The position numbers were made by a program, and so were the translations under genes. Shown here in pieces: positions 9,201-17,271 of a DNA stretch of 64,000 bases. The notes beneath the pieces were generated by a model. The model saw only the letters and a program-made list of their open reading frames with translations, made no database searches and had not been told where the DNA came from. This DNA comes from Lichenicola cladoniae. Lineage in GTDB: Bacteria; Pseudomonadota; Alphaproteobacteria; Acetobacterales; Acetobacteraceae. Every line of letters starts with the position of its first letter. The stretch's first letter is position 1. The stretch spans positions 2,919,501-2,983,500 of the forward strand of contig NZ_CP053708.1 of assembly GCF_013201075.1 (NCBI RefSeq), read 5' to 3'.

Positions 9201-9938
9201 ATGGATCATAGCCCGGCAGGGCCGCCGGAGTTTGTGCTGCAGCCTGGCCGCCGGCAGCGGCTTGGCGACCAGCTTTATGGACAGATCCTGGAACAGATCG
9301 TTTCCGGCCGGCTGCGCGAGGGCGAGCGTCTGCCGTCCGAGTTGCGGATTTGCGAGATGTTCGGCGTGTCGCGGCCCGTGGTCCGGGCGGCCCTGTCACG
9401 CCTGCGTGCCGATGGGCTGGTTCAGGCGCGGCAGGGCGCCGGCACATTCGTGCTGCATCGGCCGGCGGACCGCCTGACCCGGTTCGCCGAACCCGGCCAG
9501 ATCGCCCAGTTCCTGCGCTGCGTCGAGGTGAGGCTGCCACTGGAAGCCGCCGCCGCCCGCCTGGCAGCGGAACGACGCCAGGAGGCAGACCTCGTGCGGA
9601 TCGAGGCCGCGCAGGCAGTGTGCCGCCGTGAACTCGACGAAGGCAGCCTGCGTGTCGAGGCCGATCTCGCGTTTCATGCCGCCGTAGCCTCCGCCTCCGG
9701 GAACGAGATGTTCACCGACATGTTGCATCACATCCAGGGCGTGCTCAGCGGCTTCATGCGTCTCTCGCTCAACCTCACCCGGACCGGCTCGACCGCACGC
9801 GCGCAGGCTGTGCTGCAGGAGCACGCCCACATCCAGTACGCCATCGTGAGCGGCGATGCCGAAGGCGCGGAAACGGCGATGCGGTTTCACATCGGCCAGG
9901 CGCGCCGGCGAATGACGGATCGTAATCGCGACCTCTGA
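9201..9938 (+). CDS. GntR-family regulator, FadR subfamily (FCD domain)
   Basis: 245 residues with a GGAGG ribosome site. Residues ~18-85 form the winged helix (QILEQIVSGRLREGERLPSE and GVSRPVVRAALSRLRADGLV). The C-terminal half is an all-helical FCD domain with the metal/ligand-binding histidines in DLAFHAAVASASGNEMF, EHAHIQYAI and MRFHIGQA. FadR-subfamily members of this type sense sugar acids (UxuR, ExuR, DgoR). It lies divergent to the dehydratase-udh-transporter operon, so it likely represses that operon and perhaps the flanking lyase and carrier genes until a uronate or aldarate intermediate binds. Confidence 0.9.
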   Translation: MDHSPAGPPEFVLQPGRRQRLGDQLYGQILEQIVSGRLREGERLPSELRICEMFGVSRPVVRAALSRLRADGLVQARQGAGTFVLHRPADRLTRFAEPGQIAQFLRCVEVRLPLEAAAARLAAERRQEADLVRIEAAQAVCRRELDEGSLRVEADLAFHAAVASASGNEMFTDMLHHIQGVLSGFMRLSLNLTRTGSTARAQAVLQEHAHIQYAIVSGDAEGAETAMRFHIGQARRRMTDRNRDL

Positions 9939-9961
9939 CCCCGGGCGGGCGGGCGGTTCCG

Positions 9962-10909
9962 TCAGGCGCTGCGTCGGCTGGCGCCATCGCGGCAAGTGGC
10001 TTCCACCGCAAGCAGTCCTTCCGTGACCGCACGCACTGCCGGCCTGTCGGCTTCGGCAATATTCGAAAGCATGGGCAGGATCGGTCCCATGTCGGCAATG
10101 CCCGACAACGAGACGGCATCGTGCAGCACGCTGATACCGCCGAGCGCCATGCGGACCTTCTCGAACGCCAGGAACGGCGCACGCAGGCGCTCGGCCTCCT
10201 CATGGTCATGCGCCCGATAGGCAGCGAGCAACGCCGTGGCCGCCGCGGGTGCGATGCACACGCCGCCCGAGGTCCAGGTGGCGAGACCATCCTCGACGAT
10301 ATGGGCATGCAGCGGTGTCTCGCCCATTCCGCTGGCGACATGGTCCGCGCCGACCGCCGAAACGATATCGGCGAGATAGGCATCGCCGAAGGGATCGTCG
10401 CGTTCGACGGCGTATTTCACGAACCGTATGACGCCATCCTTCATCAGACGTTCGATGCCCGCCGGCTCCAGATAGCCATCACGCTTGACATACAGCACGA
10501 GGCCGAAGCCGGTCGCCTGGACCGCGAGCCGCAATCCGCGCTCGATCCCGGCAGCATCGGAGGGGAAGCCGGCGGGCAGAGCCATGGCGTGGTGGAAACC
10601 GGCCTGGCGCAACAACGGGGCGGCATCGAGCATACGGCCGAGATCCGGACCGATCGAGGGAAGAACGACGGTCTCGCTCCCGGTTTGCGTGACCAGGAGG
10701 TCGAGCAGCACGCGTAGGCGGCCCAGATCGATATGGTAAAGATTGGCGTTGCCGCCATAGAGCAGGATGTTCACCCCGCCGCGCTCGATGTGCCGGATCA
10801 GCGTGCCGTTCGCCTCGGCATTGATGTCGAGCGTCGCGGTGAGAGGCAGTGGCGGCACTGCAACCACGGTCCTGCGATAATCCTGAGGCTCCAGGGGTGT
10901 GGCGCGCAT
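9962..10909 (-). CDS. divergent DapA-family lyase/dehydratase
   Basis: 315 residues with the class I aldolase TIM-barrel pattern of the DHDPS/NAL superfamily: Tyr140 in GLVLYVKRDGY and the likely Schiff-base lysine, Lys165, in RFVKYAVERDDP. The usual GGTGE substrate-carboxylate loop is replaced by YGGNANLYH (51-59), so it is not ordinary DapA. In uronate islands a DapA-family 5-keto-4-deoxyglucarate dehydratase (KdgD) or a 2-keto-3-deoxy acid aldolase is expected after the IlvD step; this gene is the best candidate. It sits alone on the minus strand, divergent from the second carrier. Confidence 0.75.
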   Translation of the reverse strand: MRATPLEPQDYRRTVVAVPPLPLTATLDINAEANGTLIRHIERGGVNILLYGGNANLYHIDLGRLRVLLDLLVTQTGSETVVLPSIGPDLGRMLDAAPLLRQAGFHHAMALPAGFPSDAAGIERGLRLAVQATGFGLVLYVKRDGYLEPAGIERLMKDGVIRFVKYAVERDDPFGDAYLADIVSAVGADHVASGMGETPLHAHIVEDGLATWTSGGVCIAPAAATALLAAYRAHDHEEAERLRAPFLAFEKVRMALGGISVLHDAVSLSGIADMGPILPMLSNIAEADRPAVRAVTEGLLAVEATCRDGASRRSA

Positions 10910-11046
10910 GGTCTGGCCTCCGTTCGCGCCGGCGGCGCTGCTCCGTCCGATGTTGCGCTTCCACCCCCACTTGTCAATTTAAATAACCAATTTACCGAAT
11001 GCGGTTCCAGGCCTAAGAGCTTGGTCCTCGTCATTCGAGTGGAGCC
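10910..11046. promoter_or_regulatory. divergent promoter region with CAATTTA direct repeat
   Basis: The gap between the divergent DapA-like gene and the second MFS carrier is locally AT-rich at 10973-11000. CAATTTA occurs twice, at 10975-10981 and 10988-10994, with a 13-bp period. This is the only AT-rich patch nearby and probably holds at least one promoter. The repeat differs from the acacgtca repeats at 9142/9172, so a shared regulator is not evident. Confidence 0.3.
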
Positions 11047-12330
11047 ATGATGGACGCAGCACGGATAGAGGAGCGGCCCTCCAGGACGCGCTTCCTGGTG
11101 ATGGCGATGATCTTCGTCACTGTCGTCATCAATTATCTCGACCGCAGCAATCTCTCGATCGCGGCACCGTCCTTCTCGAAGGAACTGCACATCGACCCGG
11201 TGCATCTGGGCATCGCGTTTTCGGCGTTCGGCTGGACGTACGCGGCACTGCAGATCCCGATGGGCTGGCTGGTCGACCGGATCCATCCCCGCGTGCTGTA
11301 TGCCGCCGCCCTGGCGATCTGGTCGGCGGTCACCTTCTGCATGGGTTTCGCGAGCAGTTTCGTGGCGCTGCTGCTGCTTCGCCTTCTGGTCGGCGCTTTC
11401 GAGGCGCCCTCGTTCCCGATCAACAATCGTGTCGTGACGACGTGGTTTCCCGAACGCGAGCGGGCCGGCGCAATCGGCTTCTACACATCGGGGCAATTTG
11501 TCGGGCTCGCATTCCTGACACCGGTGCTGGCCTGGATGGATGTGGAATTCGGCTGGGCGTCGGTGTTCATGGCAACCGGAGCGCTCGGCCTGATCTGGGC
11601 GGTGATCTGGTTCCTGATGTACCGCGACCCGGTGAGTTTCCGAGGCACCAACCGCTCGGAAGTCGCCCTGATCACCGAGGGCGGCGGCGGCGTGTTCGGC
11701 GCTGGCCGCCAGCCCTTCAGCTGGCGCGATGTCGGCGTGGTGCTCGGGCGGCGTAAACTCTGGGGCATCTATATCGGACAGTTCGGGCTCAACTGCACGG
11801 CCTGGTTCTTCCTGACCTGGTTTCCGACCTATCTGGTCCACTACCGCCATCTCAGCTTCATCAAGGCTGGTTTCCTCGCATCCGTGCCGTTCTTTGCCGC
11901 CTTCGCCGGCGTCATGTGTTCGGGCTTCCTGTCCGACCTGATGTTGCGTCGTGGCGCATCCCTCGGCTTTGCGCGCAAGGTGCCGATCATTACCGGACTG
12001 CTGTGCTCGACGGTGATCATCGGCGCCAACTACGTCGATAGTCCTGCGGCGATCATTGCCTTCATGACCCTCGCCTTCTTCGCCAACGGCCTTGCCTCGA
12101 TTACCTGGTCTCTGGTGTCCAGCCTCGCGCCGACCCGGCTGCTCGGACTGACCGGCGGCATCTTCAACCTGATGGGCAACCTTGCTGCCGTGGTCACGCC
12201 GATCGTCATCGGCCGATTGGCCACCGGCGACAGCTTCACGCGGCCCATCATGTTCGTCGCCGCAACGGCGTTGATCGGCGCGCTCTCCTATATTTTCCTG
12301 GTCGGCAAGGTCGAACGCCTGGAGGGATGA
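11047..12330 (+). CDS. MFS transporter, ACS family (aldonate/aldarate type)
   Basis: 427 residues, around 12 helices, with NYLDRSNLS at 29-37 in helix 1 and GWLVDRIHPR in the following loop, the signature of galactonate/glucarate-type ACS symporters. It is the second ACS carrier of the island and heads a plus-strand operon with an SMP-30 lactonase (ATGA overlap) and an RraA-like protein. A sugar acid or its lactone is the likely cargo; the partner lactonase suggests an aldonate/aldarate rather than a free uronate. A second in-frame ATG follows at 11050. Confidence 0.85.
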   Translation: MMDAARIEERPSRTRFLVMAMIFVTVVINYLDRSNLSIAAPSFSKELHIDPVHLGIAFSAFGWTYAALQIPMGWLVDRIHPRVLYAAALAIWSAVTFCMGFASSFVALLLLRLLVGAFEAPSFPINNRVVTTWFPERERAGAIGFYTSGQFVGLAFLTPVLAWMDVEFGWASVFMATGALGLIWAVIWFLMYRDPVSFRGTNRSEVALITEGGGGVFGAGRQPFSWRDVGVVLGRRKLWGIYIGQFGLNCTAWFFLTWFPTYLVHYRHLSFIKAGFLASVPFFAAFAGVMCSGFLSDLMLRRGASLGFARKVPIITGLLCSTVIIGANYVDSPAAIIAFMTLAFFANGLASITWSLVSSLAPTRLLGLTGGIFNLMGNLAAVVTPIVIGRLATGDSFTRPIMFVAATALIGALSYIFLVGKVERLEG

Positions 12331-13265
12331 TCATGCAGGATTGGCAGCAGAGTTCTTACCCAGACCCTGCGGTGCAGGCCTACGAACCCGCCTTCTCGCG
12401 GCTGGTGCTGTTCAACGCCGCGGTCGAACGTCTTGCGACGGGCTTTCGCTGGTGCGAGGGCCCGGTCTGGTTCGGCGACACACGCACCCTGTTCTGGAGC
12501 GACATACCGAACAACCGCATCATGAAATGGGATGAGGAAACCGAAACCGCCTCGGTATTCCGCAAGCCGTCCGATTTCGCCAACGGCAACACCCGCGACC
12601 GTGCCGGGCGGCTGGTCACCTGCGAGCACGGCACGCGCCGCGTTACTCGCACCGAGTACGACGGCAGCATCACAGTCCTGATGGATAGCCTGCGGGGGCA
12701 ACGGCTCAACTCGCCGAACGACGTGGTTGTGCACAGGGACGGGACGATCTGGTTCACCGACCCACCCTTCGGCATCGCCGGCAACTACGAGGGCAACCAG
12801 GCGCAGTCAGAGATGCCGGAACGGGTCTACCGGATCGATCCTGCGACCGGTTCCATCACCATCGTTGCGGACGATATCGCAGGCCCCAACGGCCTGTGCT
12901 TCTCGCCTGACGGGCGCATACTTTACATCGTGGAATCACGCGCCAGTCCACGACAGATCCGCGCGTACACGGTAACCGCGGTAGGCGGTCTTACCGATGG
13001 ACGCGTGCTGATCCGCGCCGACGATGGTGGCGCCGCCGATGGCATACGCTGTGACGTGCACGGCAATATATGGGCCGGCTGGGGCAGCGGCCCGGCGCTG
13101 GACGGTGTCATGGTGTTCGCTCCGGACGGAATGCGCATCGGACGGATCCGGCTTCCGGAACGCTGCGCCAATTTGTGCTTTGGCGGGCTGAAGCAGAACC
13201 GGCTGTTCATGGCTGCCAGCACCTCCGTCTACGCAATCTACGTCAACACGCAGGGAGCATCCTGA
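12327..13265 (+). CDS. SMP-30/gluconolactonase family lactonase
   Basis: 312 residues of six-bladed beta-propeller type. Metal-site residues typical of SMP-30/gluconolactonase can be located: Glu44 (RWCEGPVW), Asn131 (LNSPNDVV), Asn188 (GPNGLCFSPDG) and an Asp in GGAADGIRCD. Such Ca/Zn enzymes hydrolyse aldono- or aldaro-lactones. Uronate dehydrogenase in the same island makes an aldaro-lactone, so opening that lactone is a coherent role. The start overlaps the carrier stop by 4 nt; an ATG two codons later is possible. No signal peptide, so cytoplasmic. Confidence 0.87.
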   Translation: MIMQDWQQSSYPDPAVQAYEPAFSRLVLFNAAVERLATGFRWCEGPVWFGDTRTLFWSDIPNNRIMKWDEETETASVFRKPSDFANGNTRDRAGRLVTCEHGTRRVTRTEYDGSITVLMDSLRGQRLNSPNDVVVHRDGTIWFTDPPFGIAGNYEGNQAQSEMPERVYRIDPATGSITIVADDIAGPNGLCFSPDGRILYIVESRASPRQIRAYTVTAVGGLTDGRVLIRADDGGAADGIRCDVHGNIWAGWGSGPALDGVMVFAPDGMRIGRIRLPERCANLCFGGLKQNRLFMAASTSVYAIYVNTQGAS

Positions 13266-13981
13266 TGCCGATCGATCCGGCGACACGTGCCAAACTGAAA
13301 TCCGTCTCGACAGCGACCCTCGCCACCGCGCTGTATCGTCGCGGCCTGCGCAACCAGGTGATCCAGGGCGTTCGTCCCCTCTCACCGCCGGGCGCGGAGA
13401 GCATGGTCGGCCAGGCTTTTACACTGCGCTATATACCGGCACGGGAAGACCTCAACCCGCTGACCGCGTTTCGCGATCCGGCGCATCCACAACGCGTCGC
13501 CGTCGAGCGCTGCCCTCCAGGTGCCGTGCTGGTGATGGACAGCCGCAAGGATCCGCGCGCCGCATCCGCCGGTGGCATCCTGGTGACGCGGCTGATGATG
13601 CGGGGCGTTGCGGGGGTCGTCACGGATGGCGGCTTCCGCGACTCTGCCGAGATCGCCGCCCTGGGGTTACCCGCCTACCATCAGCGTCCATCCGCACCGA
13701 CCAACCTCACCTTGCACCAGGCGGTCGACATCGACGTTCCGATCGGCTGCGGCGATGCGCCGGTCTTTCCGGGCGACGTGATCGTCGGGGACGCCGACGG
13801 CGTCATCGTGGTGCCGATCGACATTGCCGCCTCCATCGCCGACGAGGCGGTCGAGATGACGCAGTTCGAGAACTTCGTCATGGCTCAGGTCCGGGGCGGC
13901 CGCAGTATCGCCGGCCTCTATCCAGCGACGGACCCGATGACATTGATCGAGTTCGAGACATGGCGACGGGACCAAACCTGA
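13265..13981 (+). CDS. RraA-like protein / HMG-aldolase-fold enzyme
   Basis: 238 residues. The ATG at 13265 shares one base with the previous TGA (TGATG), so the open frame further upstream can be discarded. RraA-fold residues are seen: GG at 103-104 and GVVTDGGFRDSAEI (117-130) with Arg125/Asp126, the residues that bind the substrate carboxylate and metal in 4-hydroxy-4-methyl-2-oxoglutarate aldolases. The family includes true RNase E inhibitors and pyruvate-releasing aldolases; in a sugar-acid operon the aldolase or decarboxylase role is more likely. Exact reaction unknown. Confidence 0.8.
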   Translation: MPIDPATRAKLKSVSTATLATALYRRGLRNQVIQGVRPLSPPGAESMVGQAFTLRYIPAREDLNPLTAFRDPAHPQRVAVERCPPGAVLVMDSRKDPRAASAGGILVTRLMMRGVAGVVTDGGFRDSAEIAALGLPAYHQRPSAPTNLTLHQAVDIDVPIGCGDAPVFPGDVIVGDADGVIVVPIDIAASIADEAVEMTQFENFVMAQVRGGRSIAGLYPATDPMTLIEFETWRRDQT

Positions 13982-14099
13982 CGCAGCGGATTGGCTGGAA
14001 CGACTTCCGGTGATAGCTGTGCCGGATCACCGTGACCTGGCCTTCTCGCCGCTTCCATGGTGTTCGTGCGGGACGAGCGGTCCTTCCACGTACTCAGGC

Positions 14100-14420
14100 T
14101 CCTGTTGGGACTGCCGAAACGGGCCAATTCGATCGAGTGCGAGACTGTAGCTTTTTTCGGATGCGTTCTACGGGCAGTTGCGGGTAGGGCGCGTGGTCGC
14201 CACCGGTATGCACGATGTGGGTGCCGCCGCTGTGAGACGTGTATCCGGCATCCACGACATCATCGTGCCAAGCAGGCTCCGGCCGCTCACGATGAACCTG
14301 AGCCGCTGGCCGGCATGTAAGACAAGCCCAACGGGAAGCATATCGATCTGGACGTCGACAATTTTTCCTCTGGCGAGCTTGTCGGTCCCGTCGAAGGCGT
14401 GAGCGGAAATGTCGTCACCG
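14100..14420 (-). pseudogene. remnant of CocE/NonD-family hydrolase C-terminus
   Basis: On the minus strand one frame reads FDGTDKLARGKIVDVQID, then LPVGLVLHAGQRLRFIVSG, the jelly-roll domain signature of CocE/NonD (X-Pro dipeptidyl-peptidase C-terminal) hydrolases. Near 14240 the reading must shift frame to continue as GTHIVHTGGDHAPYPQLPVE, which matches the family's usual NRGTHVIHTGG ending. No catalytic alpha/beta-hydrolase part is left. It is a frameshifted, 5'-deleted relic of an acquired or lost gene. The rest of 13982-14484 shows nothing else recognisable. Confidence 0.6.
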
Positions 14421-14484
14421 ACCCTCAATAGTGCGCATCGAGTGCAACGATGCCCTCGGTCGATGAACACGCGGCACCGAGCGT

Positions 14485-15036
14485 TCAAGCCGCGAGAAGT
14501 CGCGCGACCGCATGCGCGATGGCTTCTGCCGCCGTCGCGAAAATGCCCTCGACACCCTTCGCCATCATCAGGTTGTCGGCCAGGCCGAAATCCTCGACCT
14601 GCATTCCGTCGCTGTCCCAAAGCTTCCCAGCGGATCGGGTCACTCTGGTGTAAGCACCAACTCGCTCCACGTAGGACCGCGGATCCGACGTGTAGCCGAC
14701 GACCAGCTTCCCGAGAGCGGCCCCGACACCCATCTCGTATGCAGTGCCCGGATCCATCGACGGACCACGGAACGGCACCATGTCCGCGATGACGGCGTCG
14801 CACTGCCGGATAAGCTCCATGTTGGCGGCCCGGATCGCGCCGCTCAGGCCTGACTGCCCGGTCGTCTCGTCGATCTCGTTATCCAGCGGATAGAGGCCGA
14901 TTGCGCCGTGTGCAGAACAGATGTCCTTTAGCTTCAAGCCTTCGGCGGTCGGGTCCGGGGCGAACACCGACGGACCGGCAAGGTAGAAGCGGAAGGGCGA
15001 CCCGGGCCTGTGTTTGGCGTCAACGTTCTGCGACAT
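14485..15036 (-). CDS. nucleoside 2-deoxyribosyltransferase-like protein
   Basis: 183 residues from ATG 15036, behind a GGAGAGGA ribosome site; the longer open frame upstream runs through the CHAP gene. The fold markers are FYLAGPSVF near the N-terminus and CDAVIADMVPFRGPSMDPG followed by TAYEMGVGAALGKLVVGY, the catalytic/nucleoside-binding region of nucleoside deoxyribosyltransferases. These swap bases between deoxyribonucleosides or act as hydrolases on nucleotides. Role is probably salvage. It lies in a region of decayed genes but is itself intact. Confidence 0.82.
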   Translation of the reverse strand: MSQNVDAKHRPGSPFRFYLAGPSVFAPDPTAEGLKLKDICSAHGAIGLYPLDNEIDETTGQSGLSGAIRAANMELIRQCDAVIADMVPFRGPSMDPGTAYEMGVGAALGKLVVGYTSDPRSYVERVGAYTRVTRSAGKLWDSDGMQVEDFGLADNLMMAKGVEGIFATAAEAIAHAVARLLAA

Positions 15037-15073
15037 CCCGCGTCCTCTCCAGACTAAAGCACCATCGGCCGGC

Positions 15074-15532
15074 TCAACCCGGCGATCGCGGCAGGATGAA
15101 GCCGTAGGCCGGATACATCGTACGACCCATGGACCGGCTCGGACGCCACCAGACACGAACCAGGCTCCAGTCGTTGACGGCCGATACATCGATGACTGGT
15201 GAGGCACGGTCGATACGACCCGGCTCCCAGTTTGCCTGCTCGACAACGATCTGGCGCGGTCCCAGCACGGCGCGTACGACCGACACGTGTCCGTCCGGAA
15301 GACGACTGGTCGAGCGCAGGACCAGGACCGCACCCGGCACCGGGCGATCCGCATGGCTGAAACGGCCTTCCGACTGATCCCACCAGCCCGCCGCCGGGCC
15401 GTTCAGGGGCAGCCCCGTCACCAATCGCGCGTAGGGCGCGCATTGCAGCCCACTCGCGCAGCCCGACAGCATGAAGCCAAGCAGGACGAAGCTGAACAGC
15501 TTTCGAGGCAGGCGACCGCAGAATCCTGCCAT
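15074..15532 (-). CDS. CHAP-domain lipoprotein (putative peptidoglycan amidase/endopeptidase)
   Basis: 152 residues starting at ATG 15532. A signal sequence ends in the lipobox LSGC (Cys25), so a lipid-anchored envelope protein. The mature part is a minimal CHAP (NlpC/P60-like) domain: GLQCAPYAR with nucleophile Cys31, DGHVSVV with His82, and QANWEP around Asn101 as third residue. CHAP proteins cut peptidoglycan cross-links. It is short, with no binding domain. The 37-nt gap to the downstream deoxyribosyltransferase-like gene suggests co-transcription without an obvious functional link. Confidence 0.82.
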   Translation of the reverse strand: MAGFCGRLPRKLFSFVLLGFMLSGCASGLQCAPYARLVTGLPLNGPAAGWWDQSEGRFSHADRPVPGAVLVLRSTSRLPDGHVSVVRAVLGPRQIVVEQANWEPGRIDRASPVIDVSAVNDWSLVRVWWRPSRSMGRTMYPAYGFILPRSPG

Positions 15533-15720
15533 GTTCAGACCTCGCCCGGCGTCGCTTTCAGGAATTGGACGATCCCGTCGTAGCGCCAGTCCGATGGGTG
15601 GAAGGCGGTCAGACCTGGATGCCAGCCGGCTTGTGCCAGAACCGGACACACCTGCACATCTCGGCTTCGAGATCGGCGTTCAGGCACATCGTTGCGGTCC
15701 CAGGCATACGGTCGCATCGT

Positions 15721-15960
15721 GCTGATGACGTCGTCCTCCGGACTGTTCGGCAGTTCAAGATAGCGCGCGTCGGACTGATGCAGACACTGGCGAAGGCGAG
15801 CGGCAGGGCCTCGGGTGATGTGCTCGATGATGTCGTGGTCGGCTGCGCATTACCGCAGGGTATCCAGGCAACGATCGGGCGCAACGTCGTGTTCGGGCCG
15901 AACTGTCCGTCGGAGTGTCGACATGACGCTCAACCTGTAAGCGCATGCAACGAGCAGGTT
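15721..15960 (+). pseudogene. possible thiolase (acetyl-CoA acyltransferase) N-terminal fragment
   Basis: One plus-strand frame contains DVLDDVVVGCALPQGIQATI followed by GRNVVF, which closely follows the thiolase block (D-VDDVVxGCALPEGEQGxNxAR) that precedes the active-site cysteine, and SVxRTVR-like residues lie ~25 codons upstream where the thiolase N-terminal strand is expected. The frame then degrades (PSECRHDAQPVSACNEQV) and stops. No start, active-site CASG motif or C-terminal half follows. Interpreted as a short relic; the match rests on about 25 residues. Confidence 0.42.
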
Positions 15961-16141
15961 CCGGTAGAGCTTTGTCGTTGACTGATTCAATATCAGCCTC
16001 CGAGGCCGCCGGCATCGCGGAGTAGCGGCACGAACACCTATCGGTCATGCGTGATAAACTGGTTCCACAAGATTGTTAGCGTAACTCGCAAAACGCTCGG
16101 GCAGCTGCTGGCGGCACGCACTCCAACCAAGGCAATGCATG

Positions 16142-16312
16142 CCATCAGCACACAGCCAGTTTGCTGCCGCGGAAGCGGCTGTCGGCGAGCGGTTGTTCGC
16201 AAGGGCGACATGCTTCGGACGCCCGGTCAAAGATTACCAATGGCTGCCGGAGAGCATGCGAGAAGCGGATCTTGTCGCCTCGGTGCGCCTCATGCTCAAG
16301 CAGCGGCAGTAA
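16142..16312 (+). pseudogene. 3' remnant of IS5/IS1031-type transposase
   Basis: The plus-strand frame at 16142-16312 ends FGRPVKDYQWLPESMREAD then LVASVRLMLKQRQ-stop. This matches the C-terminus of IS5-group (IS1031-like) DDE transposases, typically RRLAKDYExLPESxxAxIxxASIRLMLRRL. No DDE-bearing upstream part, start codon or terminal inverted repeats are recognisable, so it is a dead end fragment. IS1031 relatives are common in acetic acid bacteria, which fits the suspected host family. Confidence 0.55.
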
Positions 16313-16415
16313 AATATCCGCAGACGCTTCCAGATCAGCAGACCGCGACCTGGGCCTACAGCTTCACATGCTAACCTGGGCAGCGAGATAGATCTACGCG
16401 CAGCGTGGTTACAGA

Positions 16416-16730
16416 CTACATCCCCAACGCGCGGCGATATATCTCCAGGAGGGACTCCTGTTCCTCGACTTCCGCCGGCTCCTTCTTCCTGATCCGGATG
16501 AGCTGCCTGATGACGCCCGGGTCGAAGCCGCTGGACTTGCTCTCGGCGTAGATATCCCGAATGTCGCTTCCGAGCGCCTTCCGTTCTTCTTCCAGCCGCT
16601 CGATCCGCTCGATGATCGAGCGAAGCCTGTCCGCAGCTATCCCTCCGACGGTGGAATCAGGGTCTGCGGCCTGCCGGTCGCGGCTGATCTTCGCATCGTC
16701 CGACGTATGAGCTGTCATATCATCTGCCAT
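16416..16730 (-). CDS. gapR: GapR-family nucleoid-associated protein (DUF2312)
   Basis: 104 residues from ATG 16730; the upstream extension is not family-like. The C-terminal ~75 residues, from AADRLRSIIERIERLEEERK through DIRDIYAESKSSGFDPGVIR and IRIRKKEPAEVEEQESLLEI, match DUF2312/GapR, a small alpha-helical, coiled-coil protein that clamps overtwisted DNA ahead of replication and transcription in alphaproteobacteria. The N-terminal ~28 residues are polar and probably disordered, a longer tail than in the Caulobacter protein. It stands alone. Confidence 0.87.
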   Translation of the reverse strand: MADDMTAHTSDDAKISRDRQAADPDSTVGGIAADRLRSIIERIERLEEERKALGSDIRDIYAESKSSGFDPGVIRQLIRIRKKEPAEVEEQESLLEIYRRALGM

Positions 16731-17271
16731 ATTCTGCCTCAGAACCGAACGTTCACTAAGATGTATTCCACGCTCGATCCTGGTGACGACCATGCATTAC
16801 GCAACACTTGGACTACCTTAACCTATTGATCGAACTATCTTTGTTTCTGGTAGCTCGACGGGAGCCGTTGAATCCAGCCTAGCGTCGAGTTGCGGCCGTG
16901 GCTAATCGAGTGCCTTCCGTCCCTATGGGGAGCTGCGCACCGGGAGCACCAGCGCCAAAGCTTTCGGTCACGGATGCTCGGGTGCCAGCAAGCTTGGATG
17001 GCGCTTCCGTTCTGCGTCGAGCAGAGCTCGAATGCCGCCTACCGAACCTGCCGGCGGGTCGTCATGCCCGGCTGCGCGGCTGGCGCTTCAAGCGTCATGA
17101 TCCCGTCTGTCTCCAAACATCACTGGCCACCCGTCCCCATCGACCGGCAAGGTCGCGGGGCTTACCTTGGCAGGACGCGCGCGGTCAATGAGTATGGACG
17201 GACCTCCCGGCTACCCGAGAACGCCCCGCCCAGGGGACCGTGCCGCCCCCGGACGAGCAGGAACTGACAGG
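16731..17271. other. intergenic region, no gene recognised
   Basis: About 540 bp between gapR and zwf. Open frames here (for example around 16898-17191) have no recognisable motif, no convincing ribosome site and a composition like random high-GC sequence. Promoters for gapR (minus) and zwf (plus) must lie inside; I cannot place them. Confidence 0.5.

Noticed and set aside
14008-14032. Hairpin cggtgat/atcaccg after the RraA-like gene as terminator
   Set aside because: 7-bp stem with an 11-nt loop and no T-run; too weak.
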